Below, one piece after another: positions 1-7,601 of a DNA stretch of 14,513 bases. Location: assembly GCA_002473085.1 (NCBI GenBank), contig DKTP01000171.1:587-15099 (forward strand), in the 5' to 3' direction. Numbering within the stretch: the first letter of the stretch is position 1; each line of letters opens with the position of its first letter. The notes under the pieces are model-generated. The model did no database searches. It saw only the letters and a list, made by a program, of their open reading frames with translations, and was not told where the DNA came from. This DNA is from Anaerolineales bacterium UBA7227 (GTDB lineage: Bacteria > Chloroflexota > Anaerolineae > Anaerolineales > Villigracilaceae). Position numbers and translations under genes: made by a program.

Positions 1-1
1 C

Positions 2-76
2 CGCGTGGAAGTCCACCGCCGTTATCTCGGCGCGCGGCGCGGATGGATCTATAGCAATCCGATTTATGTGAAATAG
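2..76 (+). CDS. 3' end of a plus-strand gene (possibly PHP/CehA-type phosphoesterase)
   Basis: An open frame entering from the left edge runs in frame 2 to a TAG at 74-76 and encodes 24 residues ending in WIYSNPIYVK. A C-terminus of the form SNPIYV preceded by an aromatic/basic segment reminds me of PHP-domain (CehA-like) metallophosphoesterases, but 24 residues are too few to be sure. The gene converges on the gatZ-like gene; the two stop codons are about 120 bp apart and the gap holds a dispersed repeat. The reading frame is seen directly. The family is a guess, and the frame could be a chance one. Confidence 0.45.
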   Translation, partial: RVEVHRRYLGARRGWIYSNPIYVK

Positions 77-116
77 GCTGCGAGAAAAAACTCCGCCTCC
101 CGTTTTGGTTTTGTTT

Positions 117-175
117 CCTCCCCGCCATACGGACGGTCTTCCCCCGTCCCGAAGCGACTTCCATCCGCGCGTTTG
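117..175. repeat. Dispersed GC-rich repeat, left copy
   Basis: This stretch contains CCCCGCCATACGGACGG, then TCCCGAAGCGAC and TTCCATCCG. The same words in the same order occur at 13772-13806 and, more diverged, at 13876-13920, and part of them again at 14489-14513. It lies between the convergent stop codons at 76 and 199. The repeat family therefore brackets the whole operon. I see no convincing intrinsic terminator in the 77-198 gap. Confidence 0.65.
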
Positions 176-198
176 ACGAGTTGGTTTTTGTCGGGGTT

Positions 199-1515
199 TT
201 ACACGGCGTGCCCGGTGTTTAACATTGGAGCGCTTTCTCCATCGCACGCCTTCATATAATCGCCCAACACCCTGTTCAACCTCGCTTCAATGACCTGCTC
301 CGCGCTCAATCCCGTCTCCCCAACGAATTGACTCAACAATGCGTATGGTAACGTCTCATTACCAAGATTTTTCATCAACCGTTCGAATGCGTTTTGCACA
401 TCGGGCTGAACCCAGTAATAGCGCGCGCGGTCGCTCAAACTATATTTGCGTTTGAAAGCCTGTTCCGTTTTATCGCCGCGATAATATTTTTTCCAATATT
501 GCGGCTGGGTCACCATCGCGTCGTCTAACACTTGAATGATGTTCGAGCGTTCGTCTTTTGCCGTCAATTCGTTTTCGATCAGCGCCAGCGCAAAGACCGC
601 CTCGCGGAAGGCAAATGTCAACCCAGGACCCACTTTGAGAATCGCAAAATGGTCGCGCACAAGATTCGCCAGCGCCTCGCGCGTTTGATAATCGGTCGAG
701 TGCGCTTCATAGACCAGCGCCTGCGATTCGATAAACTTCGACAACTCCTTCGCCGCCTCAGGCTGATAAGGCAGGACAAAGTCATCGCCGAATTCCACGC
801 CTGGCTGGACGACGACTCCCACGACTCTCTCCCACGCCGACTCCAACCCCGCCTTCACAAACGCTTCACGCGTGACCTCGATCGTCTGCCGCGCATCTTC
901 CACCTTCGTCACGCTGACGCCCTCCTCATGTTCCGTCGCGCCGCCAGGGACAGGCACTTCACTGCCGATGATGTAACGCAACTGCCCTCCTCTCCCTCTG
1001 GGAGAGGGGTCGGGGGTGAGGGCGCTTTCCGCAACCTTCGCCAATTGCGCGGCGCGCGAAGCGATCACTTCGACGGGCAAACTTGTATCGTCCGCGCAAG
1101 GCATCGAACAATCGAGATGAATTTTTGTGAATCCCGCCTGCACATAATCACGGATCATCGCTTTCGATTTTTCCATCGCAACTTCGGCAGGCTCGTTCTG
1201 CCAGACATTTGGACCCAGATGGTCGCCCCCCAAAATAATTTGCTCAAACGGAAAATCAACTTGTTCCGCAATGCCGCGCACATACGCCACAAAATCGTTC
1301 GGCGTCATGCCTGTGTATCCGCCGAATTGATTCACCTGATTGCACGTCGCTTCGATGAGAACGGGCGTAGTAACGACTTCAGTCGTTCTATTGCGACGAC
1401 TTAAGTCGTCACTACGCAAAACTGTTTTCAACACCCACGCGTGCGCCGAACAAACCGACGTAATCCCTTTTGCCTCGCCGCGTTGTTGCGCCGCTACAAT
1501 TTCATCCAGAAACAT
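199..1515 (-). CDS. gatZ: GatZ/KbaZ-family protein (tagatose-bisphosphate aldolase subunit or ketose-6-P 4-epimerase)
   Basis: The 438-residue product matches the GatZ/KbaZ family along its length: CSAHA near 22-26, VLIEATCNQVNQFGGYTGMTP at 52-72, GGDHLGPN at 97-104, KIHLDCSMPC at 131-140, EVPVPGG, VVQPGVEFGD, YEAHSTDYQTR, LKVGPGLTFAFREA and QYWKKYY. In Enterobacteria GatZ/KbaZ stabilises the class II aldolase GatY/KbaY, but no GatY is present here. As I recall, homologues from Anaerolineae have been reported to have fructose-6-P/tagatose-6-P 4-epimerase activity, which would fit an orphan copy. The ATG is preceded by a good GAAGAGG site inside the end of the PfkB gene and overlaps it by 14 bp. 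The protein is longer than the roughly 420-residue E. coli form. Residues 34-50 and about 165-177 are encoded by inserted palindromic repeats. It is the last gene of the operon. Family is certain; activity is not. Confidence 0.9.
   Translation of the reverse strand: MFLDEIVAAQQRGEAKGITSVCSAHAWVLKTVLRSDDLSRRNRTTEVVTTPVLIEATCNQVNQFGGYTGMTPNDFVAYVRGIAEQVDFPFEQIILGGDHLGPNVWQNEPAEVAMEKSKAMIRDYVQAGFTKIHLDCSMPCADDTSLPVEVIASRAAQLAKVAESALTPDPSPRGRGGQLRYIIGSEVPVPGGATEHEEGVSVTKVEDARQTIEVTREAFVKAGLESAWERVVGVVVQPGVEFGDDFVLPYQPEAAKELSKFIESQALVYEAHSTDYQTREALANLVRDHFAILKVGPGLTFAFREAVFALALIENELTAKDERSNIIQVLDDAMVTQPQYWKKYYRGDKTEQAFKRKYSLSDRARYYWVQPDVQNAFERLMKNLGNETLPYALLSQFVGETGLSAEQVIEARLNRVLGDYMKACDGESAPMLNTGHAV
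985..1022 (-). repeat. In-frame palindromic repeat (type LTPDPSPRGRG) inside gatZ
   Basis: A perfect 8-bp inverted repeat (CCTCTCCC, loop TCT, GGGAGAGG; 989-1007) is followed by a GGTCGGGGGTGAGGG tail. On the coding strand it reads as residues A165-G177 (LTPDPSPRGRG core). Related copies lie at 5484-5520 (opposite orientation) and 10052-10083. In the protein it falls in a loop just before the conserved LRYIIGSEVPVPGG block, where I expect the family to be variable. It resembles the mobile palindromic repeats known to be tolerated in frame in other bacteria. Confidence 0.8.
1366..1416 (-). repeat. In-frame 51-bp palindromic element inside gatZ
   Basis: The element has 23-bp arms (1366-1388 and 1394-1416) that pair at 19 of 23 positions around the loop TATTG. 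Each arm is itself nearly palindromic; the right arm contains the perfect 16-bp palindrome GACGACTTAAGTCGTC. The 51 bp are exactly 17 codons in phase and encode residues 34-50 (RSDDLSRRNRTTEVVTT). They sit between the first helix (VLKTVL) and the conserved PVLIEATCNQ strand. Only one copy is present in the window, but its form suggests a genome-wide repeat. Confidence 0.85.
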
Positions 1516-2422
1516 ATTTCATCGCCTCTTCCAAAGTCGGCTGACCGTCCGTGCCGCCCGCCCGCTGCGTGGACAACGCGCCGCACACGCACGCCAGCCG
1601 CAAAGATTTTTCCAAACTCCACTCGCGCAAATATCCAAACACAAAACCCGCGTCGAACGAATCGCCCGCGCCGACGGTATCAACAACCTTGACTGGAATA
1701 CTTTCCATTCGGACTCTCTCGTCTTTTGACATTCCCAACGCCCCATCTTTTCCCAACTTAATCGCCAATGCTTCCACCCTCGACTGTAATCTGGTTGCCG
1801 CCTCTTCGACATTTTCCGCGCCTGTGAGCGACTTTGCTTCGGCTTCGTTCGGCAAAAAGATATTCGTCGCCGCAAGCAGTTCATCGAACCCCGTCCACTT
1901 TTCGGATGGGTCGTAATTTGTATCCAACGAAGTAGACAACCCAAGCGCATGGGCGCGTTTGAACAAGGCAGACAAATCAGGCTGGAGTTTCGTTTGCAGG
2001 AAGTAACTCGCCACATGCAAGTGACGCGCCTGTGCCAACAAACTGTCAGCGATGGCGGAGGCTTGAAGTTCGGCGATCAAGCCAGAATGAGTCAGAATCG
2101 CTCGGTCAACGCCGTTGTTGAGGATGACGCTGAGTCCCGTCTGCCCGTTTCGATGAACGATCACCGCGCTGACATCCACGCCGCGCTTGGACATTTCATC
2201 CAGCATGAAATTTCCAAACACGTCGTCGCCGCACACGCCGATGAACGCGACCTTCAACCCCAGCCGCGCCGCTCCGCAGGCAAAAATAGCGGACGACGAA
2301 CCGATGGCAAGTTTTGCATCGCCCACGATCTTCTCGACCTGCCCGAACTCAGGCATGACGTTTCCCGAAAGGATCAGGTCGGGGTTGATTTCGCCAGCGA
2401 CGAGGATGTCAAATGGTTTCAT
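1502..2422 (-). CDS. PfkB-family sugar (probably tagatose-6-phosphate) kinase
   Basis: The 306-residue protein is a full-length ribokinase/PfkB fold kinase. It has an N-terminal substrate-binding strand (ILVAGEINPDLI, 6-17), the glycine-containing GSSSAIFACGAARLG segment (41-55), LDTNYDP (167-173) and the C-terminal PfkB signature DTVGAGDSFDAGF (248-260), in which D254 is the expected catalytic base and G251-G253 form the anion hole. It would use ATP to phosphorylate a sugar phosphate in the cytoplasm. Next to a LacD-type aldolase the best guess is tagatose-6-P to tagatose-1,6-bisphosphate (LacC role). Fructoselysine-type kinases (FrlD) belong to the same superfamily and also occur beside SIS proteins, so that is an alternative. 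The gene follows the aldolase gene by 15 bp of repeat-like sequence with only a weak ribosome site (CTGGAAC), and overlaps gatZ. Confidence 0.9.
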   Translation of the reverse strand: MKPFDILVAGEINPDLILSGNVMPEFGQVEKIVGDAKLAIGSSSAIFACGAARLGLKVAFIGVCGDDVFGNFMLDEMSKRGVDVSAVIVHRNGQTGLSVILNNGVDRAILTHSGLIAELQASAIADSLLAQARHLHVASYFLQTKLQPDLSALFKRAHALGLSTSLDTNYDPSEKWTGFDELLAATNIFLPNEAEAKSLTGAENVEEAATRLQSRVEALAIKLGKDGALGMSKDERVRMESIPVKVVDTVGAGDSFDAGFVFGYLREWSLEKSLRLACVCGALSTQRAGGTDGQPTLEEAMKYVSG

Positions 2423-2423
2423 G

Positions 2424-2452
2424 TTCCAGGTTGCAGGTTAGTAGGTTATATG
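2424..2452 (-). repeat. Short degenerate 7-8-bp tandem repeat at the aldolase/kinase junction
   Basis: On the minus strand this reads as variants of TAACCTGC (TAACCTAC, TAACCTGC, AACCTGG). The aldolase stop codon TAA (2440-2438) is the start of one unit, so the last residues of that protein (ITY) and the whole spacer before the kinase ATG are repeat-derived. It is the shortest member of the stop-codon-linked arrays described at 6610, 7536, 8689 and 11090-11207. Confidence 0.5.
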
Positions 2453-3382
2453 CCAGTCGAACGGGGCAGAGGCGGAATAAAAATCGGTGTAGGGTTTTGC
2501 GAGGGCGTGGCATAATGACGCGAGGCGCGCCAGGCGCGGCTGGGCAACCGTATGTAAAAACTTTGAGCGCTCTTCGCCGCCCAGCATCACTGATTCCTTC
2601 CATACCGCCCGCCCGACGGCAATTCCGCTCGCTCCCGCGTTGCACGCGACAGTCGTCTGTTGCAGGAATGTTTCATAATCCACTGCGGCAGAGAGGAGAA
2701 TCCACGGAATGTCTATGACGGAAGAAATTTCTTCGCAGGCTTCCTTCCACAATGCTTGATTTGTTTCCGTGGCGTCGAGGGGAAATTCGGCTTTGAGAAT
2801 GTCCACATTCAGCGGAGCGAGGCGTCTGGCGCTTTCGATGACGACATATCTTTTTTCTTCGGAGGAAAGTTTTTCATCGTTGAGCGAGTAGGATAACGGC
2901 TCAAGCATGAGTACAAGATCATGCTTTATGCATTCTGCCGCGATGTGTTTTGTGAAATCTTCCGTTTCTTGGGCAGTGGGCGAGTCAGGGTGGTAATAGA
3001 CGAGTAATTTAATGGCAGAAGCGCCCATACGCCTGGCTTTTTCCACGCTCCAGCCAGGGATGACTTGCGCTTTTCTGGCGGTTGCATCGCCTGTGTAGCC
3101 CGTCGATTCGACTGCCACGACCAGCCCAACTCCGCTGGGGATGACGTTCTCTGCTATGGCTTGAGCGGCGGAAACTTCGGGGTCGAGCAAAACAGCCGTC
3201 CCGTAGGGAGCGAGCGCCGAGGTCACGCCCAGTTTGAAGCGCGAGAGTTGAGCGTCATCCACAAAAGCAGGGTTTGCCTTGCGAAGGTTTTGGCGATGAT
3301 CAAGCGCGAGGGCGGTAAAAGTTCCGCGTTGCGACGCGATCTGTTGAAGCCCGCGCAGTTTTCCAATTGAGATAGATTTCAT
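2438..3382 (-). CDS. lacD: LacD-type class I aldolase (tagatose-1,6-bisphosphate aldolase-like)
   Basis: The 314-residue protein resembles the class I LacD/YihT aldolase family. It has LALDHRQNLRK (26-35), VAVESTGYTGD (89-99), AIKLLVYYHPD (123-133), LMLEPLSY (158-165) and VDILKAEFPLD (193-203), in which K197 is the expected Schiff-base lysine. The expected reaction is cleavage of tagatose-1,6-bisphosphate to dihydroxyacetone phosphate and glyceraldehyde-3-phosphate in the cytoplasm; the same fold also cleaves 6-deoxy-6-sulfofructose-1-phosphate in sulfoquinovose breakdown. The ATG has a strong AGGAAGAA site 5-6 bases upstream, and the GH4 gene ends only 8 bp before it. With the PfkB kinase it forms a lower tagatose pathway. 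Having a class I aldolase makes a GatY-type class II aldolase unnecessary, so the role of the downstream GatZ-like protein needs another explanation. Confidence 0.87.
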   Translation of the reverse strand: MKSISIGKLRGLQQIASQRGTFTALALDHRQNLRKANPAFVDDAQLSRFKLGVTSALAPYGTAVLLDPEVSAAQAIAENVIPSGVGLVVAVESTGYTGDATARKAQVIPGWSVEKARRMGASAIKLLVYYHPDSPTAQETEDFTKHIAAECIKHDLVLMLEPLSYSLNDEKLSSEEKRYVVIESARRLAPLNVDILKAEFPLDATETNQALWKEACEEISSVIDIPWILLSAAVDYETFLQQTTVACNAGASGIAVGRAVWKESVMLGGEERSKFLHTVAQPRLARLASLCHALAKPYTDFYSASAPFDWHITY

Positions 3383-3390
3383 ATTTCTTC

Positions 3391-4722
3391 CTAAACCGCA
3401 TGATGTTTGAATTGCGGAAGATAGTCTTTATGCTGGGCGAAGAGTTCGTTGGTCATCTGGCGGATCTCGGCGAGGGATAAGACCGCCGAGGTGAGCGGGT
3501 CGTGCGCGATGGCGCGATAGACGGCGACGGGATCGCCCGCGATGGAGGCTTCGATGGCGAGTTCTTCGATGCCGCTGGAGAGTTGCGTGAGCAGGGCGGT
3601 TTCGGGAGGCAAAGCGCCGACGTGGATGGGATGGATGCCAGCCTTGTCCACAACGACGGGGACTTCGACGCACGCGCCCTGTGGAAGGTTGGTGATGAGG
3701 TTTGTGTTACGGACGTTGCCGTTGAACTTGAACATCTCGCCGCCTTTGAGCGCGTTGATGATGTACGCGGCATATTCGTGTCCGCGTTCGAGGTCTTCGG
3801 CGGTCAGCGGTTGTTCGAGGCGTTCTTCCACTTGATCCTGCCACGTCGCTTCGTTATGTTGATATTCTTTCAAGATGTAGGCGTACTCGCCTGGATTCCA
3901 GTTCGTGCCGTGCGTGCAATATTTTTCGATCAGGTCGGGGCGTTTGCGGAACCACGGGTTGTATTCGGAGTTGTGTCCGCTCGACTCGGTGACGTATTTG
4001 CCGATGGCGAGAAACATTTCATTGCGGACCTGCTCGGCGTTGTAAATTTCAGGGCGCTCGGTGACGGCTTTATGGATGAGCGGATAAGCGTCCTTGCCGT
4101 TCCATTTGTATTCGAGATACCACGCCTGATGGTTGATACCCGCGCACAGGTAATCAATTTCGTCGAACGGCGCGCCGATCCATTCGGCGAGCATCATGGC
4201 AGTGCCTTGCACCGAATGGCAAAGTCCCGTAACGGGGATGAACGTCTGTCTTTGCAGGGCGGCGCACAGCATCGCCATAGGGTTGGTGTAATTCAACAGC
4301 AGCGCGTTCGGGCAATATTTTTCCATGTCGCGGACGATGTCGAGCATCGGATTGATCGTGCGCAGAAAACGGAAGATTCCGCTGGGTCCGCGCGTATCGC
4401 CGACGTTGATGTCAATGCCGTATTTTTTGGGGATTTCGATATCGTGCCGCCAGACTTCGGTGGAGCCTGAGAGAATCGTCGTGAGGACGACGTCCGCGCC
4501 TTTGAGCGCTTCGGCGCGGTCGAGCGTCGCTTCGACCTTCGCAGGCGCCTGATTCGCTTCGATCAGCTTTTCGACGCCCCGCTTCGCCCACTCCAACCTC
4601 TCGGCGTGGATGTCCATGAGCGAGATGGTCGCGTCCTGCAAAAGCGGGAAAGTGAGAATGTCGCGCACGAGTTCGCCCGTAAAGCCGAGGCTCCCCGCGC
4701 CGATGAAGGTGATTTTGGTCAT
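3391..4722 (-). CDS. melA: GH4 family NAD-dependent alpha-galactosidase-like glycosidase
   Basis: The 443-residue protein is a typical glycoside hydrolase family 4 enzyme. The N-terminal Rossmann motif is [20 protein letters not shown] (4-23). DTRGPSG (109-115) and [11 protein letters not shown] (141-151) follow. The metal-binding cysteine lies in GLCHSVQG (C168), and the metal/substrate histidine in AGINHQAW (H198). CHSV is the motif I associate with MelA-type alpha-galactosidases, as opposed to CHE-type alpha-glucosidases or CN-type phosphoglycosidases. GH4 enzymes need NAD+ and Mn2+ and work by transient oxidation at C3. It lacks a signal peptide, so it should act in the cytoplasm on material brought in by the ABC system encoded upstream. 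The ATG is preceded by a good GGAGAAA site, 17 bp after the surface-lipoprotein stop codon. Family is firm; the aglycone and even the sugar (galactose or N-acetylgalactosamine) are inferred. Confidence 0.88.
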   Translation of the reverse strand: MTKITFIGAGSLGFTGELVRDILTFPLLQDATISLMDIHAERLEWAKRGVEKLIEANQAPAKVEATLDRAEALKGADVVLTTILSGSTEVWRHDIEIPKKYGIDINVGDTRGPSGIFRFLRTINPMLDIVRDMEKYCPNALLLNYTNPMAMLCAALQRQTFIPVTGLCHSVQGTAMMLAEWIGAPFDEIDYLCAGINHQAWYLEYKWNGKDAYPLIHKAVTERPEIYNAEQVRNEMFLAIGKYVTESSGHNSEYNPWFRKRPDLIEKYCTHGTNWNPGEYAYILKEYQHNEATWQDQVEERLEQPLTAEDLERGHEYAAYIINALKGGEMFKFNGNVRNTNLITNLPQGACVEVPVVVDKAGIHPIHVGALPPETALLTQLSSGIEELAIEASIAGDPVAVYRAIAHDPLTSAVLSLAEIRQMTNELFAQHKDYLPQFKHHAV

Positions 4723-4738
4723 AAGTTTCTCCGTTGTT

Positions 4739-6595
4739 TCATTTCACTGTGTACGATTGTTTGCTCGTGGCGAAAACGACATCCCAGTTCGTGTCCACGA
4801 TTTGGAAAACGAGGTCGAATTGAGATGTGTTGAGCAATGTGCGCGAGATATTCCAAGTGACGCGGCTGCCCGTATCGGTAAAGTTAATCAGCGCTTCTGT
4901 GGGCGACCATTTCCAGTCTGAGCCTGAGCCGTCGTAGAGATTCCACGTGTTGTTCTCAAAAAGAACTTCCGCGCCGATGCCGTTGACGGTGAAGCCCGTT
5001 TTTGGATTTTGATCTGTATCAATGAAAACTTGAAAGGCGTTGTATTGTCCGCTGGCGTAATCGAACGAAAGGGAAATCGTTTCCGCGTCGTTGATGATTT
5101 GCGAATTGAAGATCGCTTCGCCCGATGCGGCTGGGACGGTGGCGGTCCGCTCAGGCGTGGAGGTTGAGGCGGGAATCGTTGCCTGAGTTTGCAATTCTTC
5201 CACTTGCATCGAATCGCCTTTTGCGTAACTGCCCGTCACGGACGAATCAACAGCGATCTGTCCGAGGATGTTGTAGCCAGTCGCTTCATCCCAAACATTT
5301 TCGTTTGCAAATTGAACCGCGTACAACGGATTGTCTTGCAAGGTCTCCGCTTCGTCGGGGAGCCAAAGGGCGAGGTTGTATTCGCCTTCGTCCATTTTCG
5401 ATGGCAGGCGGATGCTCGCTGTGAAAGAGGAATCGCCTGTCTGCCATGTGCGCGGGTCGAGTTCGAGTTTGATTTTGTACTCGCCCTCACCCCTGTCCCC
5501 GCTCCCATTGGAAGAGGGGGATAGAACAACATAAAGCGGGCGCGGATTCATCAGTGAGGCAAAGCCGCTGTTTGTGATATTCACCGTCAGGTTGAGCAAG
5601 CCGCCTGGGCGCGCTTGTTCGTTGAAGTCGGCGGAGGTCAACGCGAGGCGATAGCCCATGCGGTCGTTGATCTCTTGCAGGCATCCGCCTGCCTCCCAAC
5701 TGCGGATGATGCCTTTGTGATACGCCTCGTTAATGGCAGAGAAGTGCAAGAGTTCCATTTCGTGCAGGGCATTCGTACATTCCGAACGCGGCGGGAAGGG
5801 CGCGCACGTTTCGCCAGACATCGGCGTGAAGCGAGTCAACTCGGTGAGATAGCCCTGGTCGCGTTCGATGGTGTTGACGCCATCACGCTCATAGGTGCCG
5901 ACATCCGTTTCGCTCGAAAGGAAGCAGTCGTTATGGTGAGCGACGTGCGCGTTGACCGCGTCTTCGGGCTTCGGATACATCTCGATGATGTTGGCGGGAT
6001 AACGTACTTGAACAAAGCGGTTCGGGATTGCGGCGGTGAGCGCGTTGAGAATGTCGCGCTTGTCGGTGATGTTGTCGAGTCCGTTTGTGGAGGTGTGCCA
6101 CTCGCCCCACGCGCCGATGAAGCCCGCCTCCAGCCAGGCGATAACGTCGGAATTTTTTTGCAGGAGCGGAGTCAACTGCTCGATGTGCTTCAGGATTTGG
6201 GATTTGGACGCGTCGGGCTCGGTATCGGGATACGGTCCCTGGTTGTAGGCAAAGCGGACGATGGCTTTTACTCCCGCTTCTCGGACGTCGTTGAAGTTGG
6301 TCTGCAATCCGTTCAGCATTTCCTCAGGGAGGTCTGATGCGCGGTAGTCGTCCAAACGGATGTTGAGGTGGACGAGCGTGTTGCCCGTGATGCGCACAGA
6401 ACTGAACCCCGCTGGGCTGGGCAATTCGTACGGAGTGAAGAATCCACGCTCGGGGTTGAGGAGAGAGGCGTCGGAGGAGGGATAGGCGTGGGAAACTGAA
6501 TCAGGTTCGGGTGAGGATGAAGCGGGTCCGCATCCAAAAAGGAAAGAGGAAAGAAGAAAGAGGGTGAGTAGAAAGTGGAAAGTGGGATGTCGCAT
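4739..6595 (-). CDS. Large surface lipoprotein with DUF4874/DUF4832-type domains and a C-terminal beta domain
   Basis: The 618-residue product begins with a lipoprotein signal peptide ending in LFGC (C22), followed by a short Ser/Pro-rich tether. NPERGFF (48-54) opens a DUF4874-like region, and [14 protein letters not shown] in the first third plus the later [18 protein letters not shown] and SWEAGG segments are typical of DUF4832 proteins, which I believe adopt a TIM-barrel, glycosidase-like fold. E and W residues in the GAWGEWH motif are candidate active-site residues. A Thr/Ser/Pro linker near 465-490 ([17 protein letters not shown]) leads to a C-terminal domain of about 125 residues rich in aromatic and beta segments ([28 protein letters not shown]), which resembles a carbohydrate-binding module. 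Residues about 359-371 come from a repeat insertion. No clear ribosome site precedes the ATG at 6595. Its place between transporter and GH4 genes suggests extracellular substrate binding or cleavage. Function is not known to me. Confidence 0.82.
   Translation of the reverse strand: MRHPTFHFLLTLFLLSSFLFGCGPASSSPEPDSVSHAYPSSDASLLNPERGFFTPYELPSPAGFSSVRITGNTLVHLNIRLDDYRASDLPEEMLNGLQTNFNDVREAGVKAIVRFAYNQGPYPDTEPDASKSQILKHIEQLTPLLQKNSDVIAWLEAGFIGAWGEWHTSTNGLDNITDKRDILNALTAAIPNRFVQVRYPANIIEMYPKPEDAVNAHVAHHNDCFLSSETDVGTYERDGVNTIERDQGYLTELTRFTPMSGETCAPFPPRSECTNALHEMELLHFSAINEAYHKGIIRSWEAGGCLQEINDRMGYRLALTSADFNEQARPGGLLNLTVNITNSGFASLMNPRPLYVVLSPSSNGSGDRGEGEYKIKLELDPRTWQTGDSSFTASIRLPSKMDEGEYNLALWLPDEAETLQDNPLYAVQFANENVWDEATGYNILGQIAVDSSVTGSYAKGDSMQVEELQTQATIPASTSTPERTATVPAASGEAIFNSQIINDAETISLSFDYASGQYNAFQVFIDTDQNPKTGFTVNGIGAEVLFENNTWNLYDGSGSDWKWSPTEALINFTDTGSRVTWNISRTLLNTSQFDLVFQIVDTNWDVVFATSKQSYTVK
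5484..5520 (+). repeat. Palindromic repeat inserted in frame in the surface lipoprotein gene
   Basis: CCCTCACCCCTGTCCCC followed by an imperfect inverted pair (CTCCCATTGGAAGAG) and GGGG. It is the same family as 985-1022 and 10052-10083, but lies in the opposite orientation relative to its host gene compared with the gatZ copy, so here it is read as [15 protein letters not shown]. It falls in a loop between two predicted beta strands (RPLYVVL and KIKLEL). Confidence 0.72.
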
Positions 6596-6609
6596 GGGGT
6601 GTGGTGTGT

Positions 6610-6661
<52 letters not shown>

Positions 6662-6665
<4 letters not shown>

Positions 6666-7516
6666 TTAAACGCCGATTGAGTGGCTTGATCCACGATCCA
6701 GCGTTGGAGGAAGATGTAGACGAAGAAGATCGGCAGGAGGGTGAGGATGGAGGCGGCGAGGACGAGTCCTTGATTGGAGACGTGTTGGGTTTGGAACCAG
6801 ACAACCAATAATGGGATGGTACGTTTTTCAGGCGAGGTGAGGACGATGAGGGGCCAGAGGTAATCGTTCCAAGTGGACATGAAGGTAAAGATGCCCAGCG
6901 AGGCGAGAGGCGGTCCCATTTGCGGGAGGACGATGCGGCTGTAGATGCCGAACTCGGATGCGCCGTCTATGCGGGCGGCGTCCATCAGTTCGGCGGGCAT
7001 GGCTTCGATGAATTGTTTCATCATGAAGATGCCGTACGCGTCAATGAAGGCGGGGATGATGAGCGCCCACAGCGAGTCGATGAGACCGAGTTTGACGACC
7101 AGCAGATAATTTGGAATCATGACCACTTGAAACGGAATCATGATCTGGATGAGGATAATGCCGAAGGCGAGGTTCTTGCCTTTGAAATGATATTTGGCGA
7201 AGATGTAGCCCGCGTAGGAACTGGTGAAGAGGGTGATACCGACACGCATGAGCGAGACGAAGATGCTGTTGCCCAAATTTTGCGCGATGGGAATGTCTTT
7301 ATCTTTGAGGATGGTGGTGTAATGTTCGAGGGTCGGCTCTTTGGGGAAGAAATCTGGCGGAGTTTGGCGCAGTTCGGCGGTGGTCTTCAACGAGGAGACG
7401 ATGATATAGAAGAACGGCAATAGCGTGCCGATCAACCCGACGATCAGAACGGCGTACGCGCCCGATTTGCCGAGCAACCAGAAGGGCGAGCGTTTTTTGG
7501 TTGGGGTTGTTGTCAT
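6662..7516 (-). CDS. CUT1 ABC sugar transporter permease (MalG-like)
   Basis: This 284-residue integral membrane protein has six predicted membrane spans and belongs to the MalG/UgpE type (COG0395). The EAA loop that contacts the ATPase is AMPAELMDAARIDGASEFGIYSRIVLP, starting near residue 167. It ends in the family-typical WIVDQATQSAFK. The first span (AYAVLIVGLIGTLLPFFYIIVSSL) follows a short basic cytoplasmic tail. The ATG has a GGAG site with a six-base gap. It would pair with the upstream permease and the lipoprotein at 8721-10031 to form an importer for an oligosaccharide or glycoside. No ATPase gene is in the cluster; in many CUT1 systems a shared MsiK/UgpC-type ATPase is encoded elsewhere. 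Confidence 0.93.
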
Positions 7517-7535
7517 GTGCGTCTCCGTGAGAGGC

Positions 7536-7593
7536 GGGATAGGGAATAGGAGATAGGAGATACGAGTTACAAGTTACGTGTATACCTGTTTAC
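7536..7593 (-). repeat. Heptameric tandem array between the two permease genes
   Basis: Plus-strand units are GGGATAG (7536), GGAATAG (7543), GAGATAG (7550), GAGATAC (7557), GAGTTAC (7564), AAGTTAC (7571), GTGTATAC (7578) and CTGTTTAC (7586). The array ends eight bases before the stop codon of the upstream permease (TGA, 7604-7602) and stops about 20 bp short of the next ATG, leaving the ribosome site free. It shares its words with the array at 6610-6665. Confidence 0.8.
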
Positions 7594-7601
7594 ACACCCA
7601 C

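Noticed and set aside
532..1404. Plus-strand open frame of 290 codons opposite gatZ
   Set aside because: It is Arg/His-rich antisense sequence of a clear GatZ-family gene and has no family features.
3502..4470. Long plus-strand open frame of 322 codons opposite the GH4 gene
   Set aside because: It is the antisense shadow of a strongly conserved GH4 gene, is rich in Phe/Asp/Val from codon mirroring, and has no recognisable domain.
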